64,000 nt of DNA from Cellulophaga sp. Hel_I_12 (GTDB lineage Bacteria; Bacteroidota; Bacteroidia; Flavobacteriales; Flavobacteriaceae). How positions within the stretch are numbered: the stretch's first letter is position 1; each line of letters opens with the position of its first letter. Shown in pieces: positions 45,131 to 54,395 of this stretch. Where the stretch lies: NCBI RefSeq assembly GCF_000799565.1, contig NZ_JUHB01000001.1, positions 1,925,501 to 1,989,500 on the forward strand, written 5' to 3'. Position numbers and translations under genes: made by a program. The notes beneath the pieces were generated by a model. That model was not told where the DNA came from and searched no databases. It saw nothing but the letters and a program-made list of their open reading frames with translations.

Positions 45131-46273
45131 TTATTTCTTTTTAACAGCAGAACAACCTGCCATTGTTGTTATTTTAACCGCCTCTGTTGGTGGCAAACTA
45201 TCGTTTCTATTCACGACTTGTTGTACCACATTGCGCGTCAATTCTTCAAAAGCAGCCTCTGTCGCTGTTCCCGTTTGCATCGCTGCTGGTCTACCTACAT
45301 CACCTGCTTCTCTAATGCTTTGTACCAAAGGAATTTCACCTAAAAAGGGTATTTTTAAATCTTCTGCTAAGTTTTTAGCACCTTCTTTACCGAATATATA
45401 GTATTTGTTATCAGGCAGCTCTTCTGGAGTAAAATAGGCCATGTTCTCTACAATTCCTAAAACAGGAACGTTGATAGAATCTTGTTGAAACATCGCCACT
45501 CCTTTACGCGCATCAGCTAAAGCGACTTCTTGTGGTGTGCTAACCACAACCGCACCTGTTATGGGCATTGCTTGCACTATACTTAAATGAATATCGCCTG
45601 TTCCCGGAGGTAAATCGATCAACATAAAGTCTATTTCTCCCCAATGAGCATCAAAAATCATCTGATTTAATGCTTTAGAGGCCATAGGTCCTCTCCAAAT
45701 TACCGCTTGGTTGGGTTGGGTGAAAAATCCGATAGACAATAATTTAACGCCGTAACTTTCTACAGGCTTCATTTTAGATTTTCCTTCGATATTTACCGCT
45801 AAAGGCTTTTCATTCGCAACATCAAACATGATAGGCATCGATGGGCCATAAATATCAGCATCTAACAAGCCTACTTTGAATCCCATCTTAGCCAATGTAA
45901 CAGCTAAATTTGCCGTAACGGTAGATTTACCCACACCGCCTTTACCAGAAGCTACAGCTATAATATTCTTGATACCTGGTATTGGTTTACCTTTAATTTC
46001 ATTCGTTTTTGGCTTCGTTGAAGGTGCATCAACTTTTACATTAATTTTTATTTTTGCCTTCTCGTAAACCTCTTTATGAATGATCTTAAGGATCTCAACT
46101 TCGGTTTTTTTACGTGCTTGAAGACTTGGATTTTTTATAGTAATATCTAATTCAACCTCATCACCGAAAATTTGAATGTTGGTCACTGCTCCACTTTCTA
46201 CCATATTCATACCCTCGCCAGGTACTGTAATATTTTCTAAAGCTTTCAGGATATCTTTTTTCTCTAACTTCAT
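45131..46273 (-). CDS. Mrp/NBP35-family iron-sulfur carrier P-loop ATPase
   Basis: I start at the second ATG (MKLEKKDILKALEN, 380 residues); an ATG 6 bp upstream is equally in frame. After an N-terminal MIP18-like domain (about 1-85) come the deviant Walker A GKGGVGKST (about 110-118), LDADIYGPSMP, the WRGPMASKAL segment, Walker B MLIDLPPGTGDIHL and VSTPQEVALADARKG. This family carries 4Fe-4S clusters with ATP-driven dimer changes. The missing CxxC of other members is partly replaced by a C-terminal TMAGCSAVKKK. It is co-transcribed with the NifU-like gene. Confidence 0.93.
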   Translation of the reverse strand: MKLEKKDILKALENITVPGEGMNMVESGAVTNIQIFGDEVELDITIKNPSLQARKKTEVEILKIIHKEVYEKAKIKINVKVDAPSTKPKTNEIKGKPIPGIKNIIAVASGKGGVGKSTVTANLAVTLAKMGFKVGLLDADIYGPSMPIMFDVANEKPLAVNIEGKSKMKPVESYGVKLLSIGFFTQPNQAVIWRGPMASKALNQMIFDAHWGEIDFMLIDLPPGTGDIHLSIVQAMPITGAVVVSTPQEVALADARKGVAMFQQDSINVPVLGIVENMAYFTPEELPDNKYYIFGKEGAKNLAEDLKIPFLGEIPLVQSIREAGDVGRPAAMQTGTATEAAFEELTRNVVQQVVNRNDSLPPTEAVKITTMAGCSAVKKK

Positions 46274-46417
46274 TGTCAATTTTTTACAGTCTTTATTAAA
46301 ACTGATTCTAAATTACAAAGATACAGTTTAGAACCGATATTTTGAAAGGATAAAATTGAAATATCGAATGGTTCTATAAGAATGGTTGATATGCTACAGC
46401 TTAATTCATCAGGTTAC

Positions 46418-46756
46418 TTAAGCACCCAACTCTTTATAGGGATCCCAAAAAAGTTTTTCGAAATCTTGAATTTGAAAAGCGACAACTTTAATGCCCTCGT
46501 TTTCTAACAATTGCTGCATTAAATTGGTGCCTGCAAAATGATGTTTACCCGTTAACAAGCCTTTTTTGTTGACTACTCTATGCGCTGGAATATCGTCCAT
46601 TGCATGTGATGCATTCATTGCCCAGCCTACCATACGCGCACCACGAGTGGCTCCTAAATGTTTCGCAATAGCACCATAGGAAGTTACCCGACCATAAGGA
46701 ATTTGCCTTGCAATTTCATAGACTCTCTCAAAAAAATTTTGATGATCAGGCTTCAT
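46418..46756 (-). CDS. Alkyltransferase-like (ATL) MGMT-family DNA-binding protein
   Basis: I start at MKPDHQNFFERVYEIARQ (112 residues), 1 bp after the LysE-type stop; the upstream ATG lies inside the neighbour. The fold matches the DNA-binding domain of O6-alkylguanine transferases (IPYGRVTSYGAIAKHLGATR, then RMVGWAMNAS). The active-site motif PCHR reads PAHR (57-60), so the alkyl-accepting Cys is absent. That makes it an ATL protein, which binds alkylated bases and marks them for nucleotide excision repair instead of repairing directly. Confidence 0.9.
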   Translation of the reverse strand: MKPDHQNFFERVYEIARQIPYGRVTSYGAIAKHLGATRGARMVGWAMNASHAMDDIPAHRVVNKKGLLTGKHHFAGTNLMQQLLENEGIKVVAFQIQDFEKLFWDPYKELGA

Positions 46757-46757
46757 T

Positions 46758-47387
46758 TTATTGATTAAAAATACGAACAGTGGTGATGACAAAAAGGATC
46801 AACATTAAGGCACTTAAAATGTAATTAGAGTTCCTTGAAAACGAATTGTTTTTTGTTTCTAACTTATAAAAGTAGATCGTGTACAAATACAAAACGGTAA
46901 ATGTTCCTAAGCCAGCAGCTACCACAAAAGTTAAAACATCAGTAATTTCAAAATTGATCCAGCCAGAGGTCTTCCACATGGCGTTTAAACCGCTATAGTA
47001 AGGAATGGTCAATAGGTTTAAGGCTGCTAATAATATTCCCTTAAAATAACTGTTTTTTTTACTTAAATTAAGTGCTTTTTCTTTTTGAATGGTATTTTTT
47101 TTGGCTAAAACAAAAAAATAAATGGTAAAAAAAGCAAATACCACTAGGGCTATTTTTAATAAAACAGCCACTACCTCTGGATTATTATGTAAGTATTTTG
47201 AAATAAGTACGGCAATATAGGCCTGTACCATGATCATGGTCGAGACTCCAAGACTAAACATAATTCCGTTTAATTTGCCTTTTTCTACGCTGGTTTTTGC
47301 GGCATTCATATTCAATAATCCTGGAGGAACTGTGGCCATAAAAGCTGCAGAAAAGGTGACAAAAAAAAGAATTAATACATGCGTCAT
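46758..47387 (-). CDS. LysE/RhtB-family exporter
   Basis: A 209-residue inner-membrane protein with six hydrophobic segments. The N-terminal VPPGLLNMNAAKTSVEKGKL is the LysE family loop (PGP-type motif in the form PPG), and the third and fourth helices carry YYSGLNAMW. The family exports amino acids or metabolites; substrate unknown here. It is packed between TrmB (3-bp gap) and the ATL gene (1-bp gap), so it belongs to one transcript without an obvious common function. Confidence 0.85.
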   Translation of the reverse strand: MTHVLILFFVTFSAAFMATVPPGLLNMNAAKTSVEKGKLNGIMFSLGVSTMIMVQAYIAVLISKYLHNNPEVVAVLLKIALVVFAFFTIYFFVLAKKNTIQKEKALNLSKKNSYFKGILLAALNLLTIPYYSGLNAMWKTSGWINFEITDVLTFVVAAGLGTFTVLYLYTIYFYKLETKNNSFSRNSNYILSALMLILFVITTVRIFNQ

Positions 47388-47390
47388 TGG

Positions 47391-48089
47391 TTATTTGACT
47401 TTAAATTGAATAAAGGTGATTGGTTTTCCTTTCTCAAGATACTGCTTTTCGTAGAAAGTTTGAATATTCATTACTTCTTTTGGACTTCCTTCATTTTTGT
47501 ACACATCATGATTAGCGTAAAGTACTTCTAATCCAGAGCCATGTAATAAACCTAAAGTATACCCATGCATAAATTCACTATCGGTTTTTAAATTAACAAC
47601 ACCGGCATCGTTTAAAATAAATCGGTATTTATCTAAAAATAGTTGATTGGTTAGTCTGTGTTTTGTTCGTTTATATTTTATTTGAGGATCTGGAAAAGTA
47701 ATCCAGATTTCTGAAATTTCGTTTTCAGCAAAGAGCAAATCTATTAATTCGATTTGGGTTCTTAAAAAAGCCACATTGGTTAAATGATCTTCAATTGCTG
47801 TTTTTGCACCGCGCCAAAATCGAGCCCCCTTAATATCGACCCCTATAAAATTTTTATTCTTATTTTGTTTGGCTAGCCCAATCGTATATTCGCCTTTACC
47901 ACAGCCCAATTCCAAAACAATAGGATTATCATTTTTGAAAAAGGAATTCCAATTGCCTTTTAAATGCACCAAACCCTTTTGAACATCATCTCTATCTGGT
48001 TGAAGAACATTTTCAAAAGTTGCGTTTTCGTTAAATCGTCTTAGTTTATTTTTACTTCCCACTTTTTTGTACTGTTTTAAAAAAGGCAA
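47391..48089 (-). CDS. trmB: tRNA (guanine-N7-)-methyltransferase TrmB
   Basis: A 232-residue SAM-dependent methyltransferase for m7G46 in tRNA. Motif I is LELGCGKGEYTIGLA (about 78-92); NFIGVDIKGARFWRGA, WITFPDPQIKYKRTKHRLTN with the conserved PDP, and GVVNLKTDSEF complete the TrmB signature. The length fits the family. It sits downstream of the two-component genes, separated by 93 bp that hold nothing I can identify, and leads into LysE and ATL genes. Confidence 0.94.
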   Translation of the reverse strand: MPFLKQYKKVGSKNKLRRFNENATFENVLQPDRDDVQKGLVHLKGNWNSFFKNDNPIVLELGCGKGEYTIGLAKQNKNKNFIGVDIKGARFWRGAKTAIEDHLTNVAFLRTQIELIDLLFAENEISEIWITFPDPQIKYKRTKHRLTNQLFLDKYRFILNDAGVVNLKTDSEFMHGYTLGLLHGSGLEVLYANHDVYKNEGSPKEVMNIQTFYEKQYLEKGKPITFIQFKVK

Positions 48090-48182
48090 AGCTAAATAAA
48101 AAATTTCTTGTACGTGATGATCTCCGAGGAAGTACCGTAGGATGCTTATTGATGCCTAGAAACAACCTAGCCAGGAGCAAGT

Positions 48183-49247
48183 TTATACGTCGTTTTTGAT
48201 AGATTCTGCTTTTTCTAAGGTAAATGAAAATTCAGAACCAACACCGAGAACACTTTCCACATAAATTTTTTCATTATGCGCTTCAATAATATGTTTTACA
48301 ATGGCTAGCCCCAGCCCTGAACCACCTTCTTCTCTACTTCCACTCTTATCAACCCGATAGAAACGTTCAAAGAGTCTAGGAATAAATTGCTTGGCGATAC
48401 CTTCCCCATTATCGGTAACTCTGACTATAACTTTGTTTTTTATCAAGTTTTCAACGCTAACTTCTGTGGTGCCATTTGCATGACCATATTTTATAGAATT
48501 CACTAGAAGATTAGTAATTACTTGCTGTATTTTTTCTTTATCGCCTTTTACTAAAATTGGCTTTAGGTATTTCATATCAAAAGCAAGCGTTATTTTCTTC
48601 TTAGAAGCCTTCATTTCTAATAAGTCAAATATATTTTGAATAAGCTCTACAATGTTAAATTCACTGACTTCTAAGTTTAAATCGCCAACTTCTAACTTGG
48701 TGATTAAATCAAGGTCTTTTACAATATAGATAAGTCTATCAACACCTTTACTAGCACGTTGTAAATACTTTTTACGCAGCACTTTATTCTCTGCAGCACC
48801 GTCTAATAAGGTTAAAATATAGCCTTGAACCGTAAATAGGGGTGTTTTAAGTTCGTGTGATACGTTACCTAAAAAGTCTTTACGATACTCTTCTCTGATT
48901 TTTAAGGTGTCGATTTCAATTTTTTTATCCTTGGCGAACTTTTCTATTTCTGCCGTTAAGGTTCCCATATCGGTAGTGACCGTTCTAGAGCTTAAGCTTG
49001 AAGATTCTAGTAGAGAAACATCATCGTAGATACGTTTAATTCTTTTGTAAATAAATTTTTCAACGCGCAACTGAATTACAAAGAAGCAAACAGCAAAAGA
49101 AACTAAAGCTGTAACAATTAAAAGTAGCACATTTAATTCTTCTTGAAATACTAAAAAAAGAAACAGCAACAATAATGATAAAATAGCGGTTATATAAATC
49201 GCTGAACGTAAAGCAAATTTGTACGATTTTTTAAATAATATCGCCAT
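48183..49247 (-). CDS. PhoR-like sensor histidine kinase
   Basis: A 354-residue inner-membrane kinase with two hydrophobic segments close together (about 15-34 and 38-58), so almost no periplasmic sensing domain. The H-box NVSHELKTPLFTVQGY carries His131, followed by N-box VITNLLVNSIKYG, G1 VTDNGEGIA, F-box LFERFYRV and G2 GGSGLGLAIV. The small sensor and no HAMP domain match the flavobacterial PhoR type used in phosphate control, where the Pst/PhoU system relays the signal. Its start overlaps the regulator stop by 1 bp. Naming as PhoR is likely, not proven. Confidence 0.9.
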   Translation of the reverse strand: MAILFKKSYKFALRSAIYITAILSLLLLFLFLVFQEELNVLLLIVTALVSFAVCFFVIQLRVEKFIYKRIKRIYDDVSLLESSSLSSRTVTTDMGTLTAEIEKFAKDKKIEIDTLKIREEYRKDFLGNVSHELKTPLFTVQGYILTLLDGAAENKVLRKKYLQRASKGVDRLIYIVKDLDLITKLEVGDLNLEVSEFNIVELIQNIFDLLEMKASKKKITLAFDMKYLKPILVKGDKEKIQQVITNLLVNSIKYGHANGTTEVSVENLIKNKVIVRVTDNGEGIAKQFIPRLFERFYRVDKSGSREEGGSGLGLAIVKHIIEAHNEKIYVESVLGVGSEFSFTLEKAESIKNDV

Positions 49248-49933
49248 TATAAAATAAACTTATAGCCTACCCCTTTTACCGTTTTAAAATGATCATCACC
49301 AATTTTCTCACGGAGTTTTCGAATATGCACATCAATAGTACGCCCCCCTACCACAACTTCATTGCCCCAAACTTTATCTAAAATATCTTCTCTTTTAAAA
49401 ACTTTATTGGGTTTTGAGGTCAAAAGGGCTAGCAACTCAAATTCTTTTCTAGGTAAGGTTAATTCTTCCCCATTATTAATAATCTTATATTCTTCGCGAT
49501 TAATAACAATATTACCCACTTTTACAATATCATCGGTATTTTCACCTTCTTCTTTTAACCTCCTTAAAAGTGCTTTTACTTTACTAACTAAAACTTTAGG
49601 CTTTATAGGTTTCGTAATATAATCATCAGCACCTGCATCAAAACCAGCCACTTGAGAATAATCTTCGCTACGAGCGGTTAAAAAAGTAATTAATGTATGT
49701 TCTAAACCACTCGTGTTTCTGATAATTTCACAAGCTTCAATGCCATCCATTTCTGGCATCATAACATCTAAAATTATTAAATGCGGCTGTTTTTTCTTTG
49801 CTTTTGATACAGCTTCAACACCGTTTTTAGCGGTAAAAACATCGTAACCCTCTTGGGATAAATTGTAATTCAGAATTTCTAAGATATCTGGTTCATCATC
49901 TACCAGAAGTATTCTAATGTCTTTCTTTTTCAT
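49247..49933 (-). CDS. PhoB-like OmpR-family response regulator
   Basis: A 228-residue regulator. The receiver has DDEPD (12-16), phospho-acceptor Asp56 in LIILDVMMPEMDG, and Thr/Lys in FLTARSEDYSQVAG and DYITKPIKP. The winged-helix output domain ends with NEVVVGGRTIDVHIRKLREK and IGDDHFKTVKGVGYKFIL. A -7 promoter box lies 48 bp upstream. With the kinase overlapping its stop, this is a standard two-component operon. The neighbour across the divergent region is a TonB receptor that may be its target. Confidence 0.93.
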   Translation of the reverse strand: MKKKDIRILLVDDEPDILEILNYNLSQEGYDVFTAKNGVEAVSKAKKKQPHLIILDVMMPEMDGIEACEIIRNTSGLEHTLITFLTARSEDYSQVAGFDAGADDYITKPIKPKVLVSKVKALLRRLKEEGENTDDIVKVGNIVINREEYKIINNGEELTLPRKEFELLALLTSKPNKVFKREDILDKVWGNEVVVGGRTIDVHIRKLREKIGDDHFKTVKGVGYKFIL

Positions 49934-49980
49934 CTGTCACTATTGTTTTTTGAAGGCTGCTTCACTTTTATTCTATCACT

Positions 49981-49988
49981 CAAAAGTA
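49981..49988 (-). promoter_or_regulatory. -7 box for the two-component operon
   Basis: Read on the minus strand the sequence is TACTTTTG, matching TAnnTTTG, about 48 bp before the response-regulator ATG. Confidence 0.5.
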
Positions 49989-50013
49989 AAGATAATACTA
50001 ATATTACTAAGGG

Positions 50014-50053
50014 CTTAACTATAATTTAATATGATAACCTTAAGGTAACGTTA
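50014..50053 (+). promoter_or_regulatory. Candidate PhoB-type direct-repeat box upstream of the TonB receptor
   Basis: Two pairs of 7-bp sequences with 4-bp spacers and 11-bp phase are visible: CTTAACT-ATAA-TTTAATA (50014-50031) and AACCTTA-AGGT-AACGTTA (50036-50053). The 7-4-7 layout is that of PhoB boxes, though the bases differ from the enterobacterial consensus. It is a guess until tested. Confidence 0.35.
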
Positions 50054-50139
50054 TAAAAATAGATGTTTAACATACAGCTAACACCACTTTTACAAAGGCT
50101 AGGTTTCTTTGCATCATGAAATTTGAACAGCTACATAAA

Positions 50140-52962
50140 ATGAAATACGCTTTACTATTTTTTGTTTTTTTGATCACTAGTGCAGCTACATCCCAAGATG
50201 TTGGGAGTATTGTTGGAAAAATTACAGACAAAGAATTTAATAACGATCCATTGGCTTTTGCTAATGTTTTGATTAAAGGTACTACTAAAGGAACAACTTC
50301 TGATTTTGACGGCCTTTTTGAAATTACGAATGTGGAACCGGGCACGTATACTATTGTTTTTAGTTATTTAGGCTATCAAACCGTTGAAATACCAAACGTA
50401 GTGGTAGAGGCGGGAAAAGTGACTACCATAGATACACCAATGTCAGCTAGTGAAGGAATGTCTTTAGATGAAGTAGTAGTAACTACATCAGCCCGAAAAG
50501 ATTCTGAAATAGCACTTTTATTACAGCAGAAAAATGCACTAACCATGCAAGAAGCTATAAGTGCTGAGGCTTTAACCTTAAAAGGGATTGATGATGCTGC
50601 TGCCGCTGTTGCTCAAATTTCTGGAATTTCGAAACAACAAGGTTCAAGTAATGTTTATGTTAGAGGTCTTGGCGACAGGTATCAAAATACAACGATGAAT
50701 GGCTTATCACTTCCTTCTAATGATGTCAATAAAAAGAATATTAATCTTGATTTATTTTCATCAAGTATCATAGAAAATGTTTCAGTAAGCAAGGCGTATA
50801 CACCACTTTTTTATGGAGATTTTGCGGCAGGAAATGTGAATGTAAAATCTAAAGAGTACACCGGTAATGGATACTTAGAAGTTGCTCTCGGAAGCGGGGT
50901 TAACTCGAACGCAGCGGGTGAGGCTTTTGTGAGAAGTGAAGGCCCTAGTGATTTTGGTTTTTACAATAGATATAGCAATGATCCCTTCGCAATTATTTTA
51001 TCGCATGGTGTTGACCCTATATCATCATGGGAGCCTATAAACATCTCGGCAGCCGTTGAAGGTGGATATTCATTTAATTTTAACGGTGATAAGTCTAGAT
51101 TAAGCTTTTTTGGTGCAGCTAGCTTTAATAATGGATACACCATTTTAGAAGGTCCTGCTAGAGATTTTACAAATGTTCTAAAAGTAGACTTTCCAAGTGT
51201 TAGAGAGTTCTCATATAGCACAAACACTACCGCTTTGGGTAATATTACGTATAAAATTGACAGCAATAATAAAATTAACTATAGTTCGCTTTTTATAAAT
51301 AGCTCAACCGATGCAGTAGGCTACTATGGCGTAGATGGAAATGGTTTTAACAGAGATGCCATTGCAAGTGATACAGGATTTTATGTAATGAATGTGCAGT
51401 TTAACCAAGACATGATTTTTGTAAATCAGCTGACTGGACAGCATATTTTTGATGATAAACTAAGTTTAGATTGGGGTACTGGTTTTAATAAAGTATTCTC
51501 AGATGAACCAGACAGAAAAAGAATAACCTTAGAGGATTATCAATTTTCTTTAGATAATGATCCTACTACAAATCCTATTTTTTATACCAATATTCCTTTT
51601 GATAACCAACGATTTTTCCAAAGTATTGAAGACGATGAGCTAAATAGTTTTTTGAATTTAGGTTATGAAGTTTCTGAAAAAGTAAAGTTGAATATCGGTT
51701 ATAATGGAAGAAGAAAAGAACGAAGATTTAACAGTATACGTTATGGATATGACATTCAAGACAGAGACGCTACCCCTATTACCGATGTAAATAATTTTGA
51801 CGCTATATTTAGCGTTGACAATATTAATATCCCCAACGGAGAAGGTATTTATAATACTTTAGTTTTAAATGCTATCAATAACGAGGTCGGCAATATTAAC
51901 CGACCTGGCTTACCTGAAAATACCTACCAAGGAAATTTAGAGGTACATGCCGGTTTTTTATCTGCTGAAATTGCTGCTAATAAATGGAGTTTTGTTCCTG
52001 GCATTAGAGTGGAGTCTTTTAGTCAAAAAGTAGCCTATAACGTTATTAATATTCGTCAGGACGATCCAGGCTTTAGATCGGTCTATGAAAATTTATATTT
52101 ACCTAGTTTAAATATAAAATACGGTTTAACTGAAAACGCTAACCTACGCCTTGCCTTTAGTCAAACAGCTTCTTTCTCTGAATTTAAAGAAGCAGCACCT
52201 TTTGTATATGAATCGGTAACTCAAAGAGTTGGGGGTAATCCAGATTTACTCGGTGGCCTAAACGGTACAAGTGCTACCTACTCTGATGTTTTTAACTACG
52301 ACTTAAAATATGAATGGTTCTTAGAACGTGGTGAAATTTTTTCTTTGGCAGCCTTTGCTAAAACTATTAAAAATCCAGTAAATAGAGTTGTTGCTGCCGA
52401 CGCTACTGGAACCCAGCGTTATTTTAGAACTGGTAAGCAAGCAGATATCATTGGAGCAGAAATAGAAATTAGAAAAAATCTACTTTTAGATGCAGAAGAT
52501 AGACCTGTATTTTCATTAGGATTAAATGCAGCATATACACGCACGCAACAAGATTTACAAGACATTCCTGCGGGAGAACTTAACACTTTCGGAACTTCTT
52601 TTGATAGAGATTCGGACCAACTAGAAGGGGCTTCACCACTTATCATTAACACAGACTTAAACTATAGTCCAACTTTCGGCGACTACAAGCCTAAAGCAAC
52701 CTTAGCCTTCACTTATTTTTCAGATAGAATATTTTCTATTGGGGCAGGTAGCTTGGGTAATATTGTAGAAAAAGGAGTACCCACATTAAACTTTGTCTGG
52801 AAAAATTCTTTTGGAAAGCATTTTGAAGCAAACCTTTCAATAAAAAATATACTAGATCCTAATATTTCTTTTATTCGAGAAAATACAGGAAATGGAGACA
52901 TTGTAATTCGTGAATTCACACTTGGCGTAAACGCGGGCTTGACCCTTAATTATAAATTTTAA
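50140..52962 (+). CDS. TonB-dependent outer-membrane receptor
   Basis: I place the start at MKYALLFFVFLITSAATSQD, since the ATG 24 bp upstream would prefix the signal peptide with eight polar residues. The 940-residue protein has a carboxypeptidase-regulatory-like domain (GSIVGKITDKEFNNDPLAFA, about 23-105), the link LDEVVVTTSARKDSE, and a plug (GIDDAAAAVAQISGISKQQG, SSNVYVRGLGDRYQ). The barrel ends NAGLTLNYKF. It is not a SusC-type member, since no SusD follows. It is divergent to the PhoB/PhoR operon, and the next gene, 30 bp on, encodes its probable partner lipoprotein. Phosphate or phosphoester uptake is plausible from context only. Confidence 0.92.
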   Translation: MKYALLFFVFLITSAATSQDVGSIVGKITDKEFNNDPLAFANVLIKGTTKGTTSDFDGLFEITNVEPGTYTIVFSYLGYQTVEIPNVVVEAGKVTTIDTPMSASEGMSLDEVVVTTSARKDSEIALLLQQKNALTMQEAISAEALTLKGIDDAAAAVAQISGISKQQGSSNVYVRGLGDRYQNTTMNGLSLPSNDVNKKNINLDLFSSSIIENVSVSKAYTPLFYGDFAAGNVNVKSKEYTGNGYLEVALGSGVNSNAAGEAFVRSEGPSDFGFYNRYSNDPFAIILSHGVDPISSWEPINISAAVEGGYSFNFNGDKSRLSFFGAASFNNGYTILEGPARDFTNVLKVDFPSVREFSYSTNTTALGNITYKIDSNNKINYSSLFINSSTDAVGYYGVDGNGFNRDAIASDTGFYVMNVQFNQDMIFVNQLTGQHIFDDKLSLDWGTGFNKVFSDEPDRKRITLEDYQFSLDNDPTTNPIFYTNIPFDNQRFFQSIEDDELNSFLNLGYEVSEKVKLNIGYNGRRKERRFNSIRYGYDIQDRDATPITDVNNFDAIFSVDNINIPNGEGIYNTLVLNAINNEVGNINRPGLPENTYQGNLEVHAGFLSAEIAANKWSFVPGIRVESFSQKVAYNVINIRQDDPGFRSVYENLYLPSLNIKYGLTENANLRLAFSQTASFSEFKEAAPFVYESVTQRVGGNPDLLGGLNGTSATYSDVFNYDLKYEWFLERGEIFSLAAFAKTIKNPVNRVVAADATGTQRYFRTGKQADIIGAEIEIRKNLLLDAEDRPVFSLGLNAAYTRTQQDLQDIPAGELNTFGTSFDRDSDQLEGASPLIINTDLNYSPTFGDYKPKATLAFTYFSDRIFSIGAGSLGNIVEKGVPTLNFVWKNSFGKHFEANLSIKNILDPNISFIRENTGNGDIVIREFTLGVNAGLTLNYKF

Positions 52963-52992
52963 TATATCAATTCTATTTTAAACTCAAACAAA

Positions 52993-54186
52993 ATGAAAAA
53001 CAAGTTTTTACTTTTAAGTTTAACTGCAACTATCTTTATATCCTGTGAGAGTGATGATACTGCAGATATCATTATTAACGATAACAGTGTTACAACGGTT
53101 AATAATACAACCACTACTGGAGAAAATCCGGCAACAACAGTGAATTTAAATGGGTTATATTCTGCCGATTTAACACTTGACCCGAATATCGAATATATCA
53201 TTACAGGCCCTGTATTAATGGCTAGTGGTACCACATTAACCATCCCTGCTGGCATGACTGTTAATGCTCAGCCCATTGGTGTAAACGCTTACATTGCTAT
53301 TCAACAAGGTGCTAAAATCAATGCTAATGGTACCGCAGCAAATCCGATAATATTCACTTCTAATGCAACAGCTCCTTCGTCAGGAAATTGGGGTGGATTA
53401 GTACTTTTAGGGAGAGCACCTATTAACTCTACTGCCGATGGTTCTACTGAAATTGCAACTTCAGAAGTTGGTGCTTTGGCGTATGGTGGTAATAGTTCTG
53501 ATGATGACTCAGGAATTTTAAGATATGTGCGTATAGAATATGCTGGAGGTGCTATAGATGGCAATGCAGAGTTAAACGGATTATCGGTTTACGCTGTAGG
53601 TACCGGAACAACCATAGATTACGTTCAAATTTTTGAAGGATCTGATGACGGGTTTGAATTTTTTGGAGGAACTGTAAATGCTAGCCACTTGGTAGTAGTG
53701 AATGCTGAAGACGATTCTATTGACTGGACAGAAGGCTTTACAGGTACCTTAACAGATGTATATGTTCAACAAGATGCAGGAAAACCTCACGACAGTGGTT
53801 TCGAATGTGATGGTTTTAATACTGATTTCTCACTTGTTGGTTCATCAGTTTCAAAACCGACCATCAATAACGTGACGGCTATTGGTGATGGCGATAGTGG
53901 TAGAGCATTTAGATTACGCGCTGGAACACAAGGTATTTTTACAAATGTGGTAGTGACTAATTTCCAAAGAGGTTTTGTCATCGAAGACGATGTAAATAAC
54001 TTACCTACAAGTGCGGGTGTAACTTCTGGTGATTTAACTGCTACTAATGTTTCTTTTGCGGCTAGTGTAACGACACCATATACAGGCACCGCACCACAAG
54101 CAGATTTTATAAAAGGTGACGCTTCTGCCGCTACTGGAACAGCTATTGGTACTTGGGGTGCTGGATGGACCAGAGGTATTCAATAA
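52993..54186 (+). CDS. Beta-helix-like lipoprotein partner of the TonB receptor
   Basis: A 397-residue lipoprotein (TIFISC, Cys16) with an Asn/Thr-rich linker (residues about 28-45). The rest resembles a right-handed parallel beta-helix: many short strands with Gly/Asn turns such as MASGTTLTIPAGMTVNAQPI, GAKINANGTAANPIIFTSNA and GNWGGLVLLGRAPINST. The late motif GSDDGFEFFGGTVNASHLVV is a hallmark of a secreted family that is common in marine bacteria. No catalytic residues are assigned. It lies 30 bp after the receptor and precedes a terminator, so the pair is one operon and the protein may be a surface binding subunit. Confidence 0.85.
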   Translation: MKNKFLLLSLTATIFISCESDDTADIIINDNSVTTVNNTTTTGENPATTVNLNGLYSADLTLDPNIEYIITGPVLMASGTTLTIPAGMTVNAQPIGVNAYIAIQQGAKINANGTAANPIIFTSNATAPSSGNWGGLVLLGRAPINSTADGSTEIATSEVGALAYGGNSSDDDSGILRYVRIEYAGGAIDGNAELNGLSVYAVGTGTTIDYVQIFEGSDDGFEFFGGTVNASHLVVVNAEDDSIDWTEGFTGTLTDVYVQQDAGKPHDSGFECDGFNTDFSLVGSSVSKPTINNVTAIGDGDSGRAFRLRAGTQGIFTNVVVTNFQRGFVIEDDVNNLPTSAGVTSGDLTATNVSFAASVTTPYTGTAPQADFIKGDASAATGTAIGTWGAGWTRGIQ

Positions 54187-54196
54187 AAAATAAATC

Positions 54197-54236
54197 AAAA
54201 CAAAAAAACCCGCACATGTGCGGGTTTTTTTGTTTT
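54197..54236. terminator. Rho-independent terminator after the TonB/lipoprotein operon
   Basis: A 20-bp stem with the GC core CCCGCACATGTGCGGG and T7 tract (AAAAAAACCCGCACA on the left arm). It ends the TonB-receptor operon; the A-tract means it could also act on the other strand. Confidence 0.93.
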
Positions 54237-54395
54237 TGAAATTGTAAGAAAGTGAGATACACAACTTTAAATTCGTATTTATAGCAGTAATTTGTGCATT
54301 TCATCGAAAATATTTCATTCCATGGGCTAAGGCTGCAACGAACGGTTTTAAATTTTAGTATATTCGCTCTATGCTTTTTTTGCCTTACTAATTGT

